NCBI RefSeq assembly: GCF_947496875.1
Contig: NZ_CANMEH010000010.1
Coordinates: 62,001-126,000, forward strand
Length of the DNA: 64,000 nt
Source of the DNA: an uncultured Paracoccus sp.
GTDB lineage: Bacteria; Pseudomonadota; Alphaproteobacteria; Rhodobacterales; Rhodobacteraceae
Reading direction: 5' to 3'
Part shown: one piece after another, positions 1-8,338 of the stretch
Numbering within the stretch: position 1 is the stretch's first letter
Layout: the number at the start of each line of letters is the position of its first letter
Notes under the pieces: model-generated
The model's database searches: none
What the model saw: the letters and a program-made list of their open reading frames with translations, nothing else
Told to the model about the DNA's origin: nothing
Program-made: the position numbers and the translations under genes

Positions 1-1
1 C

Positions 2-703
2 CAGCACGGGCGTCCCTCGGGCTTTGTCGCGTTGGGCCGGGCGCGGCGGATGCTCGCGGCCGGGCAGGCCGGGCAGGTGGTGGTGCTGGGCCTCGACAGT
101 TACCTGACCGGGCCGGCGATCGCCCGCTACGCGGGGCAGGCGCGGCTGCTGCAGGACGGCAACGCCGACGGGTTCATCCCCGGCGAGGCGGCGGCGGCGG
201 TGCTGCTGGGCGCGGGCGGGCCGCTGCGGCTGACCGGGCTGGGCCTGGCGCGCGAGGCGGCATACCTGGGCAATGGCGCGGATGCGGGGGGCGAGGACCT
301 GCCGCTGCGCGGCGACGGCATGGCGGCCGCCTATCGCACCGCGCTGGCCGAGGCGGAAACCGACCTCGCCCATGTCGAGTACCGCATCTCGGACCTGCCC
401 GGCGAACAGCATTTCTTCCGGCAGGCCGCGCTGATGACGCTGCGGCTGGAACGCGGCCGCACCGCCTTCCAGGACCTGTGGAGCCCGGCCGAGAGCTTGG
501 GCAACATCGGCGCGGCGGTGGTGCCGGCGATGCTGGGCATGGCGCTGGCCGCCGCGCGCAAGGGCTATGCGCCGGGCTCGCCGGTGCTGATCGAGGCCTC
601 GGGTGACGACGGGGCCTGCGGGGCGGCGGTCCTGCACGAGGCCCGCGGCCCGGCGCGGCGTGTCTCGGTCGAGGACCGCTTCCGCGCGGAGGCGGCGCGA
701 TGA
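2..703 (+). CDS. Beta-ketoacyl synthase-like protein, type VI secretion-associated (5' truncated by window edge)
   Basis: The reading frame is open from the first bases of the window, so the N-terminus lies outside. The visible part resembles the C-terminal half of a thiolase-fold ketosynthase: a DGFIPGEAAAAVLL segment matches the family's conserved DGFxPGEGA loop, and GNIGAA falls where active enzymes carry the catalytic GHTxGAAG. The second catalytic His is therefore replaced by Asn, and I infer a non-catalytic or altered enzyme. Proteins of this kind occur in type VI secretion loci beside DUF4150 genes. The stop codon overlaps the next start by 4 nt (ATGA), indicating translational coupling. 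Lipid modification of an effector is possible, but nothing in the sequence shows it. Confidence 0.7.
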   Translation, partial: QHGRPSGFVALGRARRMLAAGQAGQVVVLGLDSYLTGPAIARYAGQARLLQDGNADGFIPGEAAAAVLLGAGGPLRLTGLGLAREAAYLGNGADAGGEDLPLRGDGMAAAYRTALAEAETDLAHVEYRISDLPGEQHFFRQAALMTLRLERGRTAFQDLWSPAESLGNIGAAVVPAMLGMALAAARKGYAPGSPVLIEASGDDGACGAAVLHEARGPARRVSVEDRFRAEAAR

Positions 704-1701
704 GCAACGTGTTCGCCAACGGCCTCGAGATCAGCGGCAAGGCCGTGGACGCGAAGACCATTGCCGCCTTCCCCGACACCTGCTTCACCCCGCCCGAGAA
801 CCCGGCGACCCCACCGGGCGTGCCGGTGCCCTACCCGAGCTTCGGCTTCGCCTCCGACACCGAGGACGGGACCGGAACGGTCTTCATCGGCGGCAAGACA
901 GTCAACATCAAGAACAAGTCCGACCTGACGAAGACGTCGGGGACCGAGGCGGGCTGCGCGGCCAAGAAGGGCGTCATCACCTCGAAGAACACCGGGAAGG
1001 AGTATTTCAACTCCTGGTCCAACGACGTGAAGTTCGACGGCGAGCCGGTGATCCGGATGTCGGACCTCGCGACGAACAACCATGCCTCTCCGGCGGGTAA
1101 TACTTGCCCTTGGCCGCACTTAGCCAAGGTCGATGTCGTTTGGGCGCGCTGCGAGCAGATTTTCATTGACCTTAAGGTTCATAAGCACGGTGACAAGACA
1201 AGCGCCTGTAGCGCGAACGAAGAGTCGGACCACATCATGCAGAACGCGTACTTCACCACTGGACAACGGATCGAACGCATTTCGGCCACGACCGGGCTGC
1301 CGAAGGTCGTTCCGGGCTCGCGCAATCACTACCGACGCGGCTGGGGCTCAAACGACTCGCGCGAGGGCTACCGCTGCGGCGCGGCTCCCGCGATCTGCCT
1401 TGAGGAGCAGACAGGCAACGGCACCGCGCACGACCTCAAGACCACAAAGCAGAAGCAGCAGGCCGCGGCACATCAGGCGGCCGGCCGGCGAAGCCTCACG
1501 TTCGCGGAAGCCAAGCAAGATTCGATGGACGCGATGGTGGCGAGTGGCAAGATTGACAATCCGTCCACCGAATACGACTGCATCAGTGACTTGATTGACG
1601 CCGTGTTCGAGAGCCAGATGGGGATCGGCCCCGCCGCGCTTGAGAAGAAGACCTGCCGTGTTCCGGGCGTCGTGCCCAAAGCCATATTGGACAGGACATG
1701 A
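700..1701 (+). CDS. DUF4150 (PAAR-like) protein with C-terminal putative toxin domain
   Basis: Residues about 5-135 look like a DUF4150/PAAR-like domain: an N-terminal VFANGLEISGKAVDAK segment, several Pro/Gly turns, GTVFIGGKTVNIKNKSD, and SNDVKFDGEPVIRMSDLATNNH. Such domains cap the VgrG spike of type VI systems and carry toxins. From about residue 140 the composition changes. The C-terminal ~190 residues hold scattered His and Cys (DHIMQNAYFTTGQR, NHYRRGW, GTAHDLKTTKQKQQAAAH) and clearly more AT-rich codons than the N-terminal part. I read this as an exchanged toxin module; a metal-dependent nuclease is possible but I do not recognise the family. It sits between the ketosynthase-like gene and a likely immunity gene, overlapping both by 4 nt. 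Confidence 0.72.
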   Translation: MSNVFANGLEISGKAVDAKTIAAFPDTCFTPPENPATPPGVPVPYPSFGFASDTEDGTGTVFIGGKTVNIKNKSDLTKTSGTEAGCAAKKGVITSKNTGKEYFNSWSNDVKFDGEPVIRMSDLATNNHASPAGNTCPWPHLAKVDVVWARCEQIFIDLKVHKHGDKTSACSANEESDHIMQNAYFTTGQRIERISATTGLPKVVPGSRNHYRRGWGSNDSREGYRCGAAPAICLEEQTGNGTAHDLKTTKQKQQAAAHQAAGRRSLTFAEAKQDSMDAMVASGKIDNPSTEYDCISDLIDAVFESQMGIGPAALEKKTCRVPGVVPKAILDRT

Positions 1702-2546
1702 TACACAGCTGCATCGGGCTCGAGTTCCTGAACGACCGCGAGCTTTACGTACTAACCACGCACAAGGAAGGCGAGGAGTTCGAATCGCGCATCTTCGGTT
1801 ACGATATCGAAACCGGCGCGATCAGCCTGATGTTCATTTTTGAGAACTGGATCAAGCGGTTCGCGATTATCGGAAAGGAGGCCGTTTGGGCGTCGCAGTG
1901 GGACGATTCGATTTATATGACCAGCGCCGACGCTGACGAGCATTACCATTTGACCGTCGGCTGCATCACCGATTTCAAGCTGCTGCCAGACGGGGGGATC
2001 GTCGTCGTCGGCTTGGACGGCGCCGTCGCGCTTCTCTCTGCCGATCGCCGACCCTCTAGCGTGCCCACCCGCATCGACCGCGACATCCTTTATTGCCTGC
2101 CCGGCGCGGGCGGGATCGTCCATGGCTGCGGCGCGCGCGGCTTATACTTTGAGATGAATTCCGACCGGCGCGTCGATGTCACCGACCTGCAAACGAACTG
2201 CTTCCTGACATCGCTCTGCCTGTCACCCTCGGGCGACCTCCTCGTCAGCGGCCGTGGCATCCTGATGAAGAAGAAAGGCGCGGTCGTCGAGGTGATCGCC
2301 GAGGGCACCGACTTCTACGACGCGATCTGGCGTAACGACAGCTTCTACGTCTGCGCGGGCACAAAGGGTATCAAGCGCATCGGCGCGGCTGCGCTGACCG
2401 ACATCTCGGATGTGCCCAGCTATTGCATCGCCCAGACTGAGTCCGCCATCGCCGCAGGCGGCCTCGACGCCTTCACCATTTATCGCGATGGCGAGCGGCG
2501 CAGGGTGCCTTTCGACCGCGACTTCCTCACGCAGATCCAGGTCTGA
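1698..2546 (+). CDS. Hypothetical beta-propeller-like protein, putative immunity protein
   Basis: A 282-residue protein of unknown family. It has no signal peptide or membrane segment and shows recurring short hydrophobic strands ending in aromatic or Gly residues ([62 protein letters not shown]), the look of WD/NHL-type propeller blades. The ATG overlaps the stop of the upstream DUF4150 gene by 4 nt and both share low-GC codon use, so the two probably moved together. By analogy with type VI effector-immunity pairs I infer that it neutralises the toxin module. That assignment rests on position and composition, not on homology. Confidence 0.6.
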   Translation: MIHSCIGLEFLNDRELYVLTTHKEGEEFESRIFGYDIETGAISLMFIFENWIKRFAIIGKEAVWASQWDDSIYMTSADADEHYHLTVGCITDFKLLPDGGIVVVGLDGAVALLSADRRPSSVPTRIDRDILYCLPGAGGIVHGCGARGLYFEMNSDRRVDVTDLQTNCFLTSLCLSPSGDLLVSGRGILMKKKGAVVEVIAEGTDFYDAIWRNDSFYVCAGTKGIKRIGAAALTDISDVPSYCIAQTESAIAAGGLDAFTIYRDGERRRVPFDRDFLTQIQV

Positions 2547-2611
2547 CAGGCCGGTCCGACCGCCAGAGGTCGGCCCAACATGCCGGACAGAAGCGGATCA
2601 TCACGATCGTG

Positions 2612-2797
2612 GCGCCGCTTTACGCGTTCGAACAGGCCGACATCCGTGACCGCGCCGCGCTGGACCGCGTGTTTGCCATGCACCAGCCCGACGCGGTAAT
2701 GCATGTGGCAGCGGAAAGCCATGTTGACCGGTCGATCGACGGCCCCGGTGCGTTCATCGAAACGAACGTCACCGGTACCTACAACCTGCTTGAGCCG
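2612..2797 (+). pseudogene. rmlB: Remnant of dTDP-glucose 4,6-dehydratase (rmlB/rfbB)
   Basis: About 60 codons match an internal part of RmlB, including [32 protein letters not shown] and [14 protein letters not shown]. The family normally runs to about 340-350 residues. Here the NAD-binding N-terminus with its GxxGxxG motif and all sequence after YNLLE are missing. Homology stops abruptly near 2797 and is replaced by unrelated sequence that reads on without a stop. No start codon with a ribosome binding site is present. This is a gene scrap left by recombination at the edge of the type VI accessory region. Confidence 0.75.
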
Positions 2798-2870
2798 TTC
2801 CCGGCGCGACTTGTACCAACGCGTTCCAGAAACTTTCCTACGATTGCCCCACTCCGCTTCGTGGCCGGTC

Positions 2871-3215
2871 TCAAGCCGAAGCCGACGCCAAATACGCCCG
2901 CACCCGGTCTAGATCCAACCCCGCCACCCGCAGCCCCTCGGCCCCGGGCTGCAGCATCCGCACCACGAACAGCTCCCCCGCCTCCGGGTACTCCGCCCAG
3001 CGTTCCTCCGCCACCCGCAGCCCCTCGGCACCCGCCACCCGCAGCCCGTCCAGATGCGCCTCCAGCCGCTCCAGCAGCCGGGCGATGCGCAGCGCGTCCA
3101 TTTCCGGGTTCTCCTCGGGGAACAGCATCGCGCGGTCATAGACCGTCCACAGGAATGCCGCCTGCTCGGCGTGCTGGCGCAGGATCTCGGGCAGGACGGG
3201 GGCGGGCGGATACAT
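2871..3215 (-). CDS. Small hypothetical protein with GLRVAG repeats, partner of the DUF6484-like gene
   Basis: A 114-residue cytoplasmic protein, mostly helical and rich in Leu, Ala and Glu, with no signal peptide. It starts within the stop codon of the upstream gene (TGATG, 1-nt overlap), so the two are translationally coupled. The motif GLRVAG/GLRVAE occurs three times and is matched at DNA level by three exact 16-bp copies at 2921-2936, 3008-3023 and 3032-3047. This suggests slippage or recombination within the gene. Its neighbour and the type VI-type genes beyond it suggest an accessory role in that system. I do not recognise a named domain. Confidence 0.6.
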   Translation of the reverse strand: MYPPAPVLPEILRQHAEQAAFLWTVYDRAMLFPEENPEMDALRIARLLERLEAHLDGLRVAGAEGLRVAEERWAEYPEAGELFVVRMLQPGAEGLRVAGLDLDRVRAYLASASA

Positions 3216-3631
3216 CAGTTCAGGTTGATCGAGCCGCCCCGGATCCGGTTCGAGGCCGAGGCATGGCTGACCAGATACGTCCCGCGGATGGTGACGTGGC
3301 CGTCCGCCTCCATCACGATCGACGCCTTGCCGCAGCGCAGTTCCAGCCGCTGCCCTGCGGTGATCCGCAGCGGCTCGCCATCGCGGACCACGGACGGACC
3401 CTGCGGGACGGGGCCGACGATGCGGCCGATCACCAACGGCCGGGCCATGTCGCCGTCCTCGAACAGCAGCGCCAGCTCGGCCCCGATATCCGCGGGCTCG
3501 AAGCGCACCAGGCTGCGGGCGGGGATCGCCTGGGCCGAGGGGTTGCCGGCAAAGACGACCAGCGGGCGGCCGTCCTCCAGCCCCAGCAGCATCCCGATCA
3601 CCACACCGTCCCGGATCGCCTCGCCGATCAT
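3215..3631 (-). CDS. DUF6484-like protein, type VI secretion-associated
   Basis: A 138-residue protein beginning [17 protein letters not shown]. The first half reads like a small beta-barrel ([33 protein letters not shown]). The C-terminus, [13 protein letters not shown], resembles the gp45/VgrG-type spike proteins and DUF6484 proteins seen in type VI loci. The ATG at 3631 is preferred because GGGGAGGG lies 7-9 nt upstream and a good promoter ends just before it. An alternative ATG at 3664 would place the start upstream of the -10 box and lacks a ribosome binding site. The downstream gene overlaps by 1 nt. The DUF name is from memory. Confidence 0.6.
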   Translation of the reverse strand: MIGEAIRDGVVIGMLLGLEDGRPLVVFAGNPSAQAIPARSLVRFEPADIGAELALLFEDGDMARPLVIGRIVGPVPQGPSVVRDGEPLRITAGQRLELRCGKASIVMEADGHVTIRGTYLVSHASASNRIRGGSINLN

Positions 3632-3659
3632 GCCGCGCCCTCCCCGTCCGGCGAATGCA

Positions 3660-3688
3660 ATCATAGCACGAGGCGGGGCGGTTTTCAC
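3660..3688 (-). promoter_or_regulatory. Putative sigma-70-type promoter of the DUF6484-like gene
   Basis: On the minus strand a -35 GTGAAA (3683-3688) and a -10 TATGAT (3660-3665) are separated by exactly 17 bp. The predicted transcript starts near 3653, giving a short leader with a GGGGAGGG ribosome binding site before the ATG at 3631. The placement excludes the more distal ATG at 3664. Confidence 0.5.
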
Positions 3689-4027
3689 GCGCGATGCGGC
3701 GCGGTGGAGGATGCCCGTCGACAATCGCACCGGCAGGAGCGTTCGCCGCGAAGCGGCGTCGCGGCGATCCGACTGCGGCTCGAAGACGCCCCCCGTCCTG
3801 CCGGTGCCGGCCCATCGACAAATGCCTGCGGGAGACAGGGCTGCCGGCGCAGCCAGTTGCACGCTGGCCGCCCGCCATCGTCGACCACGCCGCCCGGCGG
3901 TAGACCTTCGCGCCGGAATTCCATCGCGGCGGTCCTTTCGCCCGGTCCGGGAAGCGTGGCACATACGTCCGGTATCCACCCCTCACCCGTTCCCACGCCC
4001 GTATCCGGCTGGAAAGGAGAATCCCCT
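3689..4027. other. Non-coding stretch between divergent genes
   Basis: About 340 bases with no convincing gene. Open frames exist on both strands, but their translations are Arg/Ala/Pro-rich and show no domain, as expected of random high-GC sequence. The only clear signals are the promoter at the left end (minus strand) and the AAAGGAGA ribosome binding site at about 4014-4021 that serves the TTG start of the next gene. Confidence 0.6.
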
Positions 4028-5146
4028 TTGACACCCCGCCTGTTCACCCCCTTCGACGTGGGCCGCCTCAGGCTCGCCAACCGGATCGTCATCGCGCCGA
4101 TGTGCCAGTATTCGGCCGTCGATGGCTGCATGAACGACTGGCACCTCATCCATCTCGGCCATCTCGCGCTCTCCGGCGCCGGGCTGCTGACGATCGAGGC
4201 GACCGCCGTGGTCCCCGAGGGCCGGATCACCTTCGCCGATGTCGGGCTCTGGTCCGACGAGACCGAGGCGGCGATGGCGCGCACCCTGGACGGCGTCCGC
4301 CGCTGGTCCGACATGCCGATCGCCATCCAGCTGGCCCATGCCGGCCGCAAGGCCTCCTGCGACGTCCCCTGGAAGGGTGGCCGGCAGATCCCGCCGCAGA
4401 GCGCGCATGGCTGGCAGACCGTCGCGCCCAGCCCGGCCGCCTTCCAAGACGGCGAGAACGCGCCGGCGGCGCTGGACAAGGCGGGGCTCGACCGGATCCG
4501 GACCGGCTTTGCCGAGGCGGCGCGACGGGCGGCCCGGCTGGGCATCGACGCGGTGCAGATCCACGCCGCGCACGGCTACCTGCTGCACCAGTTCCTGTCG
4601 CCGCTGTCGAACCGGCGCGACGATGCCTATGGCGGCAGCCTGGACAACCGGATGCGCCTGACGCTGGAGGTGTTCGACGCGGTGCGCGACGCCTTTCCCG
4701 CCGATCGCCCGGTCACGGTGCGGGTGTCGGGAACCGACTGGGTGGAGGGCGGCTGGGACATCGACCAGACCATCGCGCTCGCCCAGGCCCTGCAGGCGCG
4801 GGGCTGCGACGCGCTCAACGTGTCCAGCGGCGGGCTGGACCCGCGCCAGCAGATCCCGCTCGGGCCCAGCTATCAGGTGCCGCTCGCGCGCGCCGTCAGG
4901 CAGGCGACGGGGATGCCGGTGGTCGCGGTCGGGCTGATCACCGACTATGAGCAGGCCGAGGCGATCGTGGGCACCGGGGACGCCGACTTCGTCGGGCTGG
5001 CCCGGACCATCCTCTATGATCCGCGCTGGCCGTGGCACGCCGCGGCGCATCTGGGCGGCAGCGTCCGGGCGCCGGACCAGTACCTGCGCTCGCAGCCGCG
5101 CCAGTACAAGGCGCTGTTCGACATCGCGGGCAGCGCCGAGAGCTGA
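4028..5146 (+). CDS. NADH:flavin oxidoreductase, old yellow enzyme family (YqjM/NamA type)
   Basis: A 372-residue FMN-dependent ene-reductase that reduces activated C=C bonds using NAD(P)H. I chose a TTG start at 4028 because AAAGGAGA lies 7 nt upstream. This start puts the Cys of APMCQYSA at residue 26, the position of the redox-tuning Cys of YqjM. Further hallmarks are [29 protein letters not shown] with its paired His residues, [10 protein letters not shown], and a phosphate-binding region around VVAVGLITD near the C-terminus. The frame is open upstream into the rmlB remnant, but that part is not homologous. It stands alone on the plus strand, and its substrate cannot be told from sequence. 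Confidence 0.9.
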   Translation: MTPRLFTPFDVGRLRLANRIVIAPMCQYSAVDGCMNDWHLIHLGHLALSGAGLLTIEATAVVPEGRITFADVGLWSDETEAAMARTLDGVRRWSDMPIAIQLAHAGRKASCDVPWKGGRQIPPQSAHGWQTVAPSPAAFQDGENAPAALDKAGLDRIRTGFAEAARRAARLGIDAVQIHAAHGYLLHQFLSPLSNRRDDAYGGSLDNRMRLTLEVFDAVRDAFPADRPVTVRVSGTDWVEGGWDIDQTIALAQALQARGCDALNVSSGGLDPRQQIPLGPSYQVPLARAVRQATGMPVVAVGLITDYEQAEAIVGTGDADFVGLARTILYDPRWPWHAAAHLGGSVRAPDQYLRSQPRQYKALFDIAGSAES

Positions 5147-5261
5147 GCGCCCCCTCGCCCGGCGCCGCCGGTCCGGGGCGGCGCCGGGCCTAGCCCCCTC
5201 TCGACGCAGCGGCCCGTTGATGCATGATGGCAGCGGATCGCGGCAGGGGAGGGCCAGGCAC

Positions 5262-6254
5262 ATGAAGGTCGATGTCATACAGGGGCGGGGCTTCGGCGGC
5301 CCGGACGTGCTCGAGCTGTCGTCCGAGGACCTGCCGCAACCCGGGCCGGGCGAGGTCCTGGTGCGCCACGCCGCGATCGGCGTGAACTTCATCGACATCC
5401 TGCAGCGCCGGGGCGAGCTGGGGCGCGATCTGCCCTATCGCCTCGGGCTCGAGGCGGCTGGCGAGGTGCTGGCGACCGGCCCGGACGTCACTGACCTCGC
5501 CGAGGGCGACCGGATCGCCTACGCGGGCGGCCCGATGGGGGCCTATGCCGGGGCCCGGCTGCTGCCCGCCGCGCGGGCGGTGCGCCTGCCGGACGGCATC
5601 GACGCGGACACGGCGGCGGCGACCTTCTTCAAGGGGCTGACGGCGGATTACCTGGTCCACCGGATGCGCCCGATCGCGGCCGGCGACGCGGTGCTGTTCA
5701 CCGCCGCCGCGGGCGGGGTCGGGCAGCTGGCCGTGCCGATGCTCAAGGTGGCCGGCGCCACCGTGATCGGCACCGTCGGCAGCGCCGACAAGGTCCAGGC
5801 GGCGCGCGACGCCGGCTGCGACCATGTGCTGGTGCTTGGGACGGGCCAGGACGCAGGGCAGGCCGCCGACCGGATCCGCGACTGGACCGGCGGCCGCGGC
5901 GTCGCCATCGCCTATGATTCGATCGGCCGCGCGACCTTCGACCTGTCGCTGTCCGCCCTGGCGCGGTTCGGGCTGCTGGTCAGCTATGGCTGGGCGTCGG
6001 GCGATGTCGACCCGGTGCCGCTGGCCCGGCTGCGCGAGATGGGGTCGCTGTTCGTCACCCGGCCCACCATCGCCCACTACACCGAACGGCGTGAGGATCT
6101 GACCGCGGGGGCCGCGCGGGTCTTCGCGGCGCTGCAGGACGGCACCATCCGCCCCCATGTCCACGCGACCCTGCCGCTGGCGCAGGCCGGCGCCGCGCAG
6201 GCGCTGATCGAGAGCCGCGCGACCCGCGGCTCGGTGATCCTGAAGCCGGACTGA
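5262..6254 (+). CDS. NADPH:quinone oxidoreductase, zinc-independent MDR family
   Basis: A 330-residue member of the quinone oxidoreductase branch of the medium-chain dehydrogenases, the usual length for Qor. It begins with a GroES-like domain (PGEVLVRHAAIGVNFIDILQRRGEL). A nucleotide-binding domain follows, with the AAAGGVGQLAVPMLKVAGATVIGT stretch containing the AAxGGVG motif. Zinc-ligand Cys clusters are absent, as expected for quinone reductases. The ATG at 5262 follows an AGGGGAGGG ribosome binding site; longer frames upstream are not homologous. It likely performs NADPH-dependent reduction of quinones or enones. It is transcribed in the same direction as the old yellow enzyme but separated by 115 bp. 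Confidence 0.88.
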   Translation: MKVDVIQGRGFGGPDVLELSSEDLPQPGPGEVLVRHAAIGVNFIDILQRRGELGRDLPYRLGLEAAGEVLATGPDVTDLAEGDRIAYAGGPMGAYAGARLLPAARAVRLPDGIDADTAAATFFKGLTADYLVHRMRPIAAGDAVLFTAAAGGVGQLAVPMLKVAGATVIGTVGSADKVQAARDAGCDHVLVLGTGQDAGQAADRIRDWTGGRGVAIAYDSIGRATFDLSLSALARFGLLVSYGWASGDVDPVPLARLREMGSLFVTRPTIAHYTERREDLTAGAARVFAALQDGTIRPHVHATLPLAQAGAAQALIESRATRGSVILKPD

Positions 6255-6373
6255 GAACCCACCCGGCGCGCCCGCGCCACCCGCGGGGCACGGCGGCGGC
6301 CGAGCGAGCTCACCCCCCGCCGCGCCGGGACCGCGTGATGCCGTCCTGCCGCCTCGTCCGTCCGCAACGACGC

Positions 6374-6389
6374 GATGCCGCGCGGCATC
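6374..6389. repeat. 16-bp perfect palindrome between convergent genes
   Basis: GATGCCGCGCGGCATC is a perfect inverted repeat in the gap between the stop codons of the quinone oxidoreductase and the esterase. A second GC-rich inverted element (GCCGCGCGGC) follows at once. There is no T-tract, so it is at best a bidirectional transcription-slowing structure. Confidence 0.4.
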
Positions 6390-6447
6390 ACTGCGCCGCG
6401 CGGCCTCCTTTCGCTTCGCTGCTGCGCGCTGCCGGCGCGCCAGTCCG

Positions 6448-7647
6448 TCAGTGCCGCGGCCCAGCGACCTCCAGGAAGAACCGGACCATCTCGGCGCTGG
6501 CATCCGGCCCGACGGGGTCGGTGTAGGACCCGGCCGGACTGCCGCCAGACCAGGCGTGGCCCAGCCCGTCCACCTGCCAGTATTCGACCGCGGCCCGCCC
6601 GTCGGGCGCCGCGATGACCGCGCGGGAATAGCTGCGCCCGTTCCGCTCGCCCTTGTCGATGATCTCGGGCCCCGCGGTACCGGGCTGGTCGGCGATGCGG
6701 CGGCCGTTCACCGGGGCGACGGTGCGGTCGGCGGTGCCGTGGAACACGATGGTGGGGATGTCCCGCACGGTGCCGGGCTGGTCCTGCCCCGGCGCCGGCG
6801 TGCCGGCCATTGCCGCAAAGGCCGACGGCACGTCGGTCGCGGCCCGATAGGGCAGCCCCGAATGCGCCCCCACCGCCGCGAACAGGTCGCCATGGCTCTG
6901 GCCCAGGATCACCGCCATCGCGGCCCCGGCCGACAACCCGGCGACGAACACCCGGTCCCGCGGCACGTCGTGCTGCGCCACGAATTTTTCGGTCAGGCCG
7001 GCCAGGATCGCCGGTTCCCCGGCGCCCCGTGCCTGATCGCCCGGCGCAAACCAGTTCCAGCAGGACTTCATGTTCGCCCCCCGCGACTGGGCGGGATAAA
7101 GGACGATCAGGCGCTGTTCCTCGGCCAGCCGGTTCATGTCGGTGCCGGCGGCGAAATCGACCGGCGACTGGGTGCAGCCATGCAGCATCAGGATCAGCCC
7201 CGCCGGCGGCGCGTCGCCCAGGTCGGGAACATAGGCCCGATAGTCGCGGCTGCCCGCCGCGCAGGTAAAGGTGCCGCTGTCGAACCGGGCGCCCTCGGGC
7301 AGCGGCGGCAGCCGTGCCTCGTCGGTCCGCCCCGGCTGCGGCTTCGCCCGGGCCAGCCCGGCCAGCGTGTCGCGCAAGTTCCGGCCGATCTTTCCGCGCC
7401 GCCGCTTGCGGTCGGGCTTTTCGGCGCGCGCGGGCGAGGGGGTAGGCGTGGGCCCGGTCAGGTCCGTCGGCACCGACACATAGGTGGGCAACGATGCGAA
7501 GGCGGGCCGAGCCATCGGCTGCGCCCCGGTCGTGCCGGATGTCTGGCCGCCCAGCGAGGCGAGGATCAGGTCGGTTGCGGCGGCGGCATTTCCGGCGCGC
7601 ACAAGATCGGTCGCCTGGCGCATGGCCAGTGCGAAGTCATGGTTCAT
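6448..7647 (-). CDS. PHB depolymerase-family esterase
   Basis: A 399-residue alpha/beta hydrolase of the Esterase_PHB type. Residues about 1-95 form an Ala-rich N-terminal extension (MNHDFALAMRQATDLVRAG) with a basic linker. The catalytic domain follows, with YVPDLGDAPPAGLILMLHGC (oxyanion region), the lipase box GLSAGAAMA carrying the Ser nucleophile, TIVFHGTADRTVAP with the likely acid, and DGLGHAWSGG with the catalytic His. No signal peptide is evident, so a cytoplasmic esterase is more likely than a secreted polymer depolymerase. The neighbouring ribbon-helix-helix gene lies directly upstream on the same strand, 38 bp away, suggesting co-transcription. The substrate is unproven. Confidence 0.85.
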   Translation of the reverse strand: MNHDFALAMRQATDLVRAGNAAAATDLILASLGGQTSGTTGAQPMARPAFASLPTYVSVPTDLTGPTPTPSPARAEKPDRKRRRGKIGRNLRDTLAGLARAKPQPGRTDEARLPPLPEGARFDSGTFTCAAGSRDYRAYVPDLGDAPPAGLILMLHGCTQSPVDFAAGTDMNRLAEEQRLIVLYPAQSRGANMKSCWNWFAPGDQARGAGEPAILAGLTEKFVAQHDVPRDRVFVAGLSAGAAMAVILGQSHGDLFAAVGAHSGLPYRAATDVPSAFAAMAGTPAPGQDQPGTVRDIPTIVFHGTADRTVAPVNGRRIADQPGTAGPEIIDKGERNGRSYSRAVIAAPDGRAAVEYWQVDGLGHAWSGGSPAGSYTDPVGPDASAEMVRFFLEVAGPRH

Positions 7648-7685
7648 GGTGTGGTCCTTGGGTTTTGGGTGAGTGGTCGGCGTCG

Positions 7686-8102
7686 TTACCGGATGCGGTC
7701 GCCAAGCGCCTTCTTGACCTCGGAACTGGCCTGCAATGCGCCCAGCACGGTGATCGACCCGATGGTGGCCAGGGCCAGCTCGGGCGTCACGTCCGACGCG
7801 ATCCGGGCCAGCCCCACGACCTTGATGTGCAGGACCTCGCCCGCGGCCTGCACCGCCTCCAGGTCGCGGGCGGTATAGTCGCGCAGGCCCAGGTCCATCG
7901 TGTGCCGTTCGATGGATTTGGTGACGGCGTCGGCATGGCCGTCCAGCAGGCTGCGGATGGCGCTGCGGATGAAATCGCTGCGGTTGGAATAGAACCCTTC
8001 CTGCACCAGCAGGTCGATGCGCCCCAGATCCACGTAGCCGAGGTTGATGGTGATCTTTTCACTGTCGGGCTGCTTGCCCCGGAGCGGCGTGACGTTGCTC
8101 AT
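7686..8102 (-). CDS. Ribbon-helix-helix domain transcriptional regulator
   Basis: A 138-residue protein. Residues about 12-60 form a CopG/ParD-type ribbon-helix-helix (KITINLGYVDLGRIDLLVQEG, then SNRSDFIRSAIRSLLD). The C-terminal part (VLHIKVVGLARIASDVTPELALATI) is a compact alpha/beta segment that might sense a ligand. The ATG at 8102 follows GGAGA at a spacing of about 9 nt; an upstream in-frame ATG at 8117 lacks comparable support. It probably represses its own short operon with the downstream esterase. No toxin gene is adjacent, so a toxin-antitoxin role is unlikely. Confidence 0.78.
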   Translation of the reverse strand: MSNVTPLRGKQPDSEKITINLGYVDLGRIDLLVQEGFYSNRSDFIRSAIRSLLDGHADAVTKSIERHTMDLGLRDYTARDLEAVQAAGEVLHIKVVGLARIASDVTPELALATIGSITVLGALQASSEVKKALGDRIR

Positions 8103-8285
8103 TATGCGTTTCTCCATCCGTGTGGATGGTATATGGATGGACTTGCGGTGATCCGCAAGGGCGTCTCCGCTCTTTCCCGCCGGTGAGCTCTGTCCCGGGC
8201 CGCCGCCCGGATTACCCGCCTGCCCGCACCGTGCCCGTTCGGATGGGTTGACCCGCTGCGCCGGGTTCCGCATCACGGCGCAGAC

Positions 8286-8301
8286 CGTTGCATGAGCAAT
8301 G
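8286..8301. promoter_or_regulatory. Candidate MarR operator upstream of marR (CGTTGC-N4-GCAATG)
   Basis: The near-palindrome CGTTGC ATGA GCAATG ends 37 bp before the marR start. The same half-sites with the same 4-bp spacer recur inside the hmgA promoter at 9324-9339. The pairing of a regulator gene with its likely target points to autoregulation by the MarR protein. This is inference from shared sequence only. Confidence 0.5.
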
Positions 8302-8338
8302 GTCGCGCGGGGTGCAGGGCAGGGGCAGGACAGGGCCG

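Noticed and set aside
2871..4034. A long minus-strand frame covering the small GLRVAG protein
   Set aside because: The upstream two thirds are Arg/Gly-rich with no domain. The promoter and coupled start at 3215 define a short gene instead.
2609..5146. An uninterrupted 845-codon frame joining the rmlB remnant to the old yellow enzyme
   Set aside because: Only the last 372 codons are homologous to a family. A TTG with an AAAGGAGA ribosome binding site starts the enzyme at 4028, and the middle part is Pro/Arg-rich noise that overlaps real minus-strand genes.
7686..8102. Ribbon-helix-helix gene as the antitoxin of a toxin-antitoxin pair
   Set aside because: No small toxin gene is adjacent, and the protein is longer than typical antitoxins, with an additional C-terminal domain.
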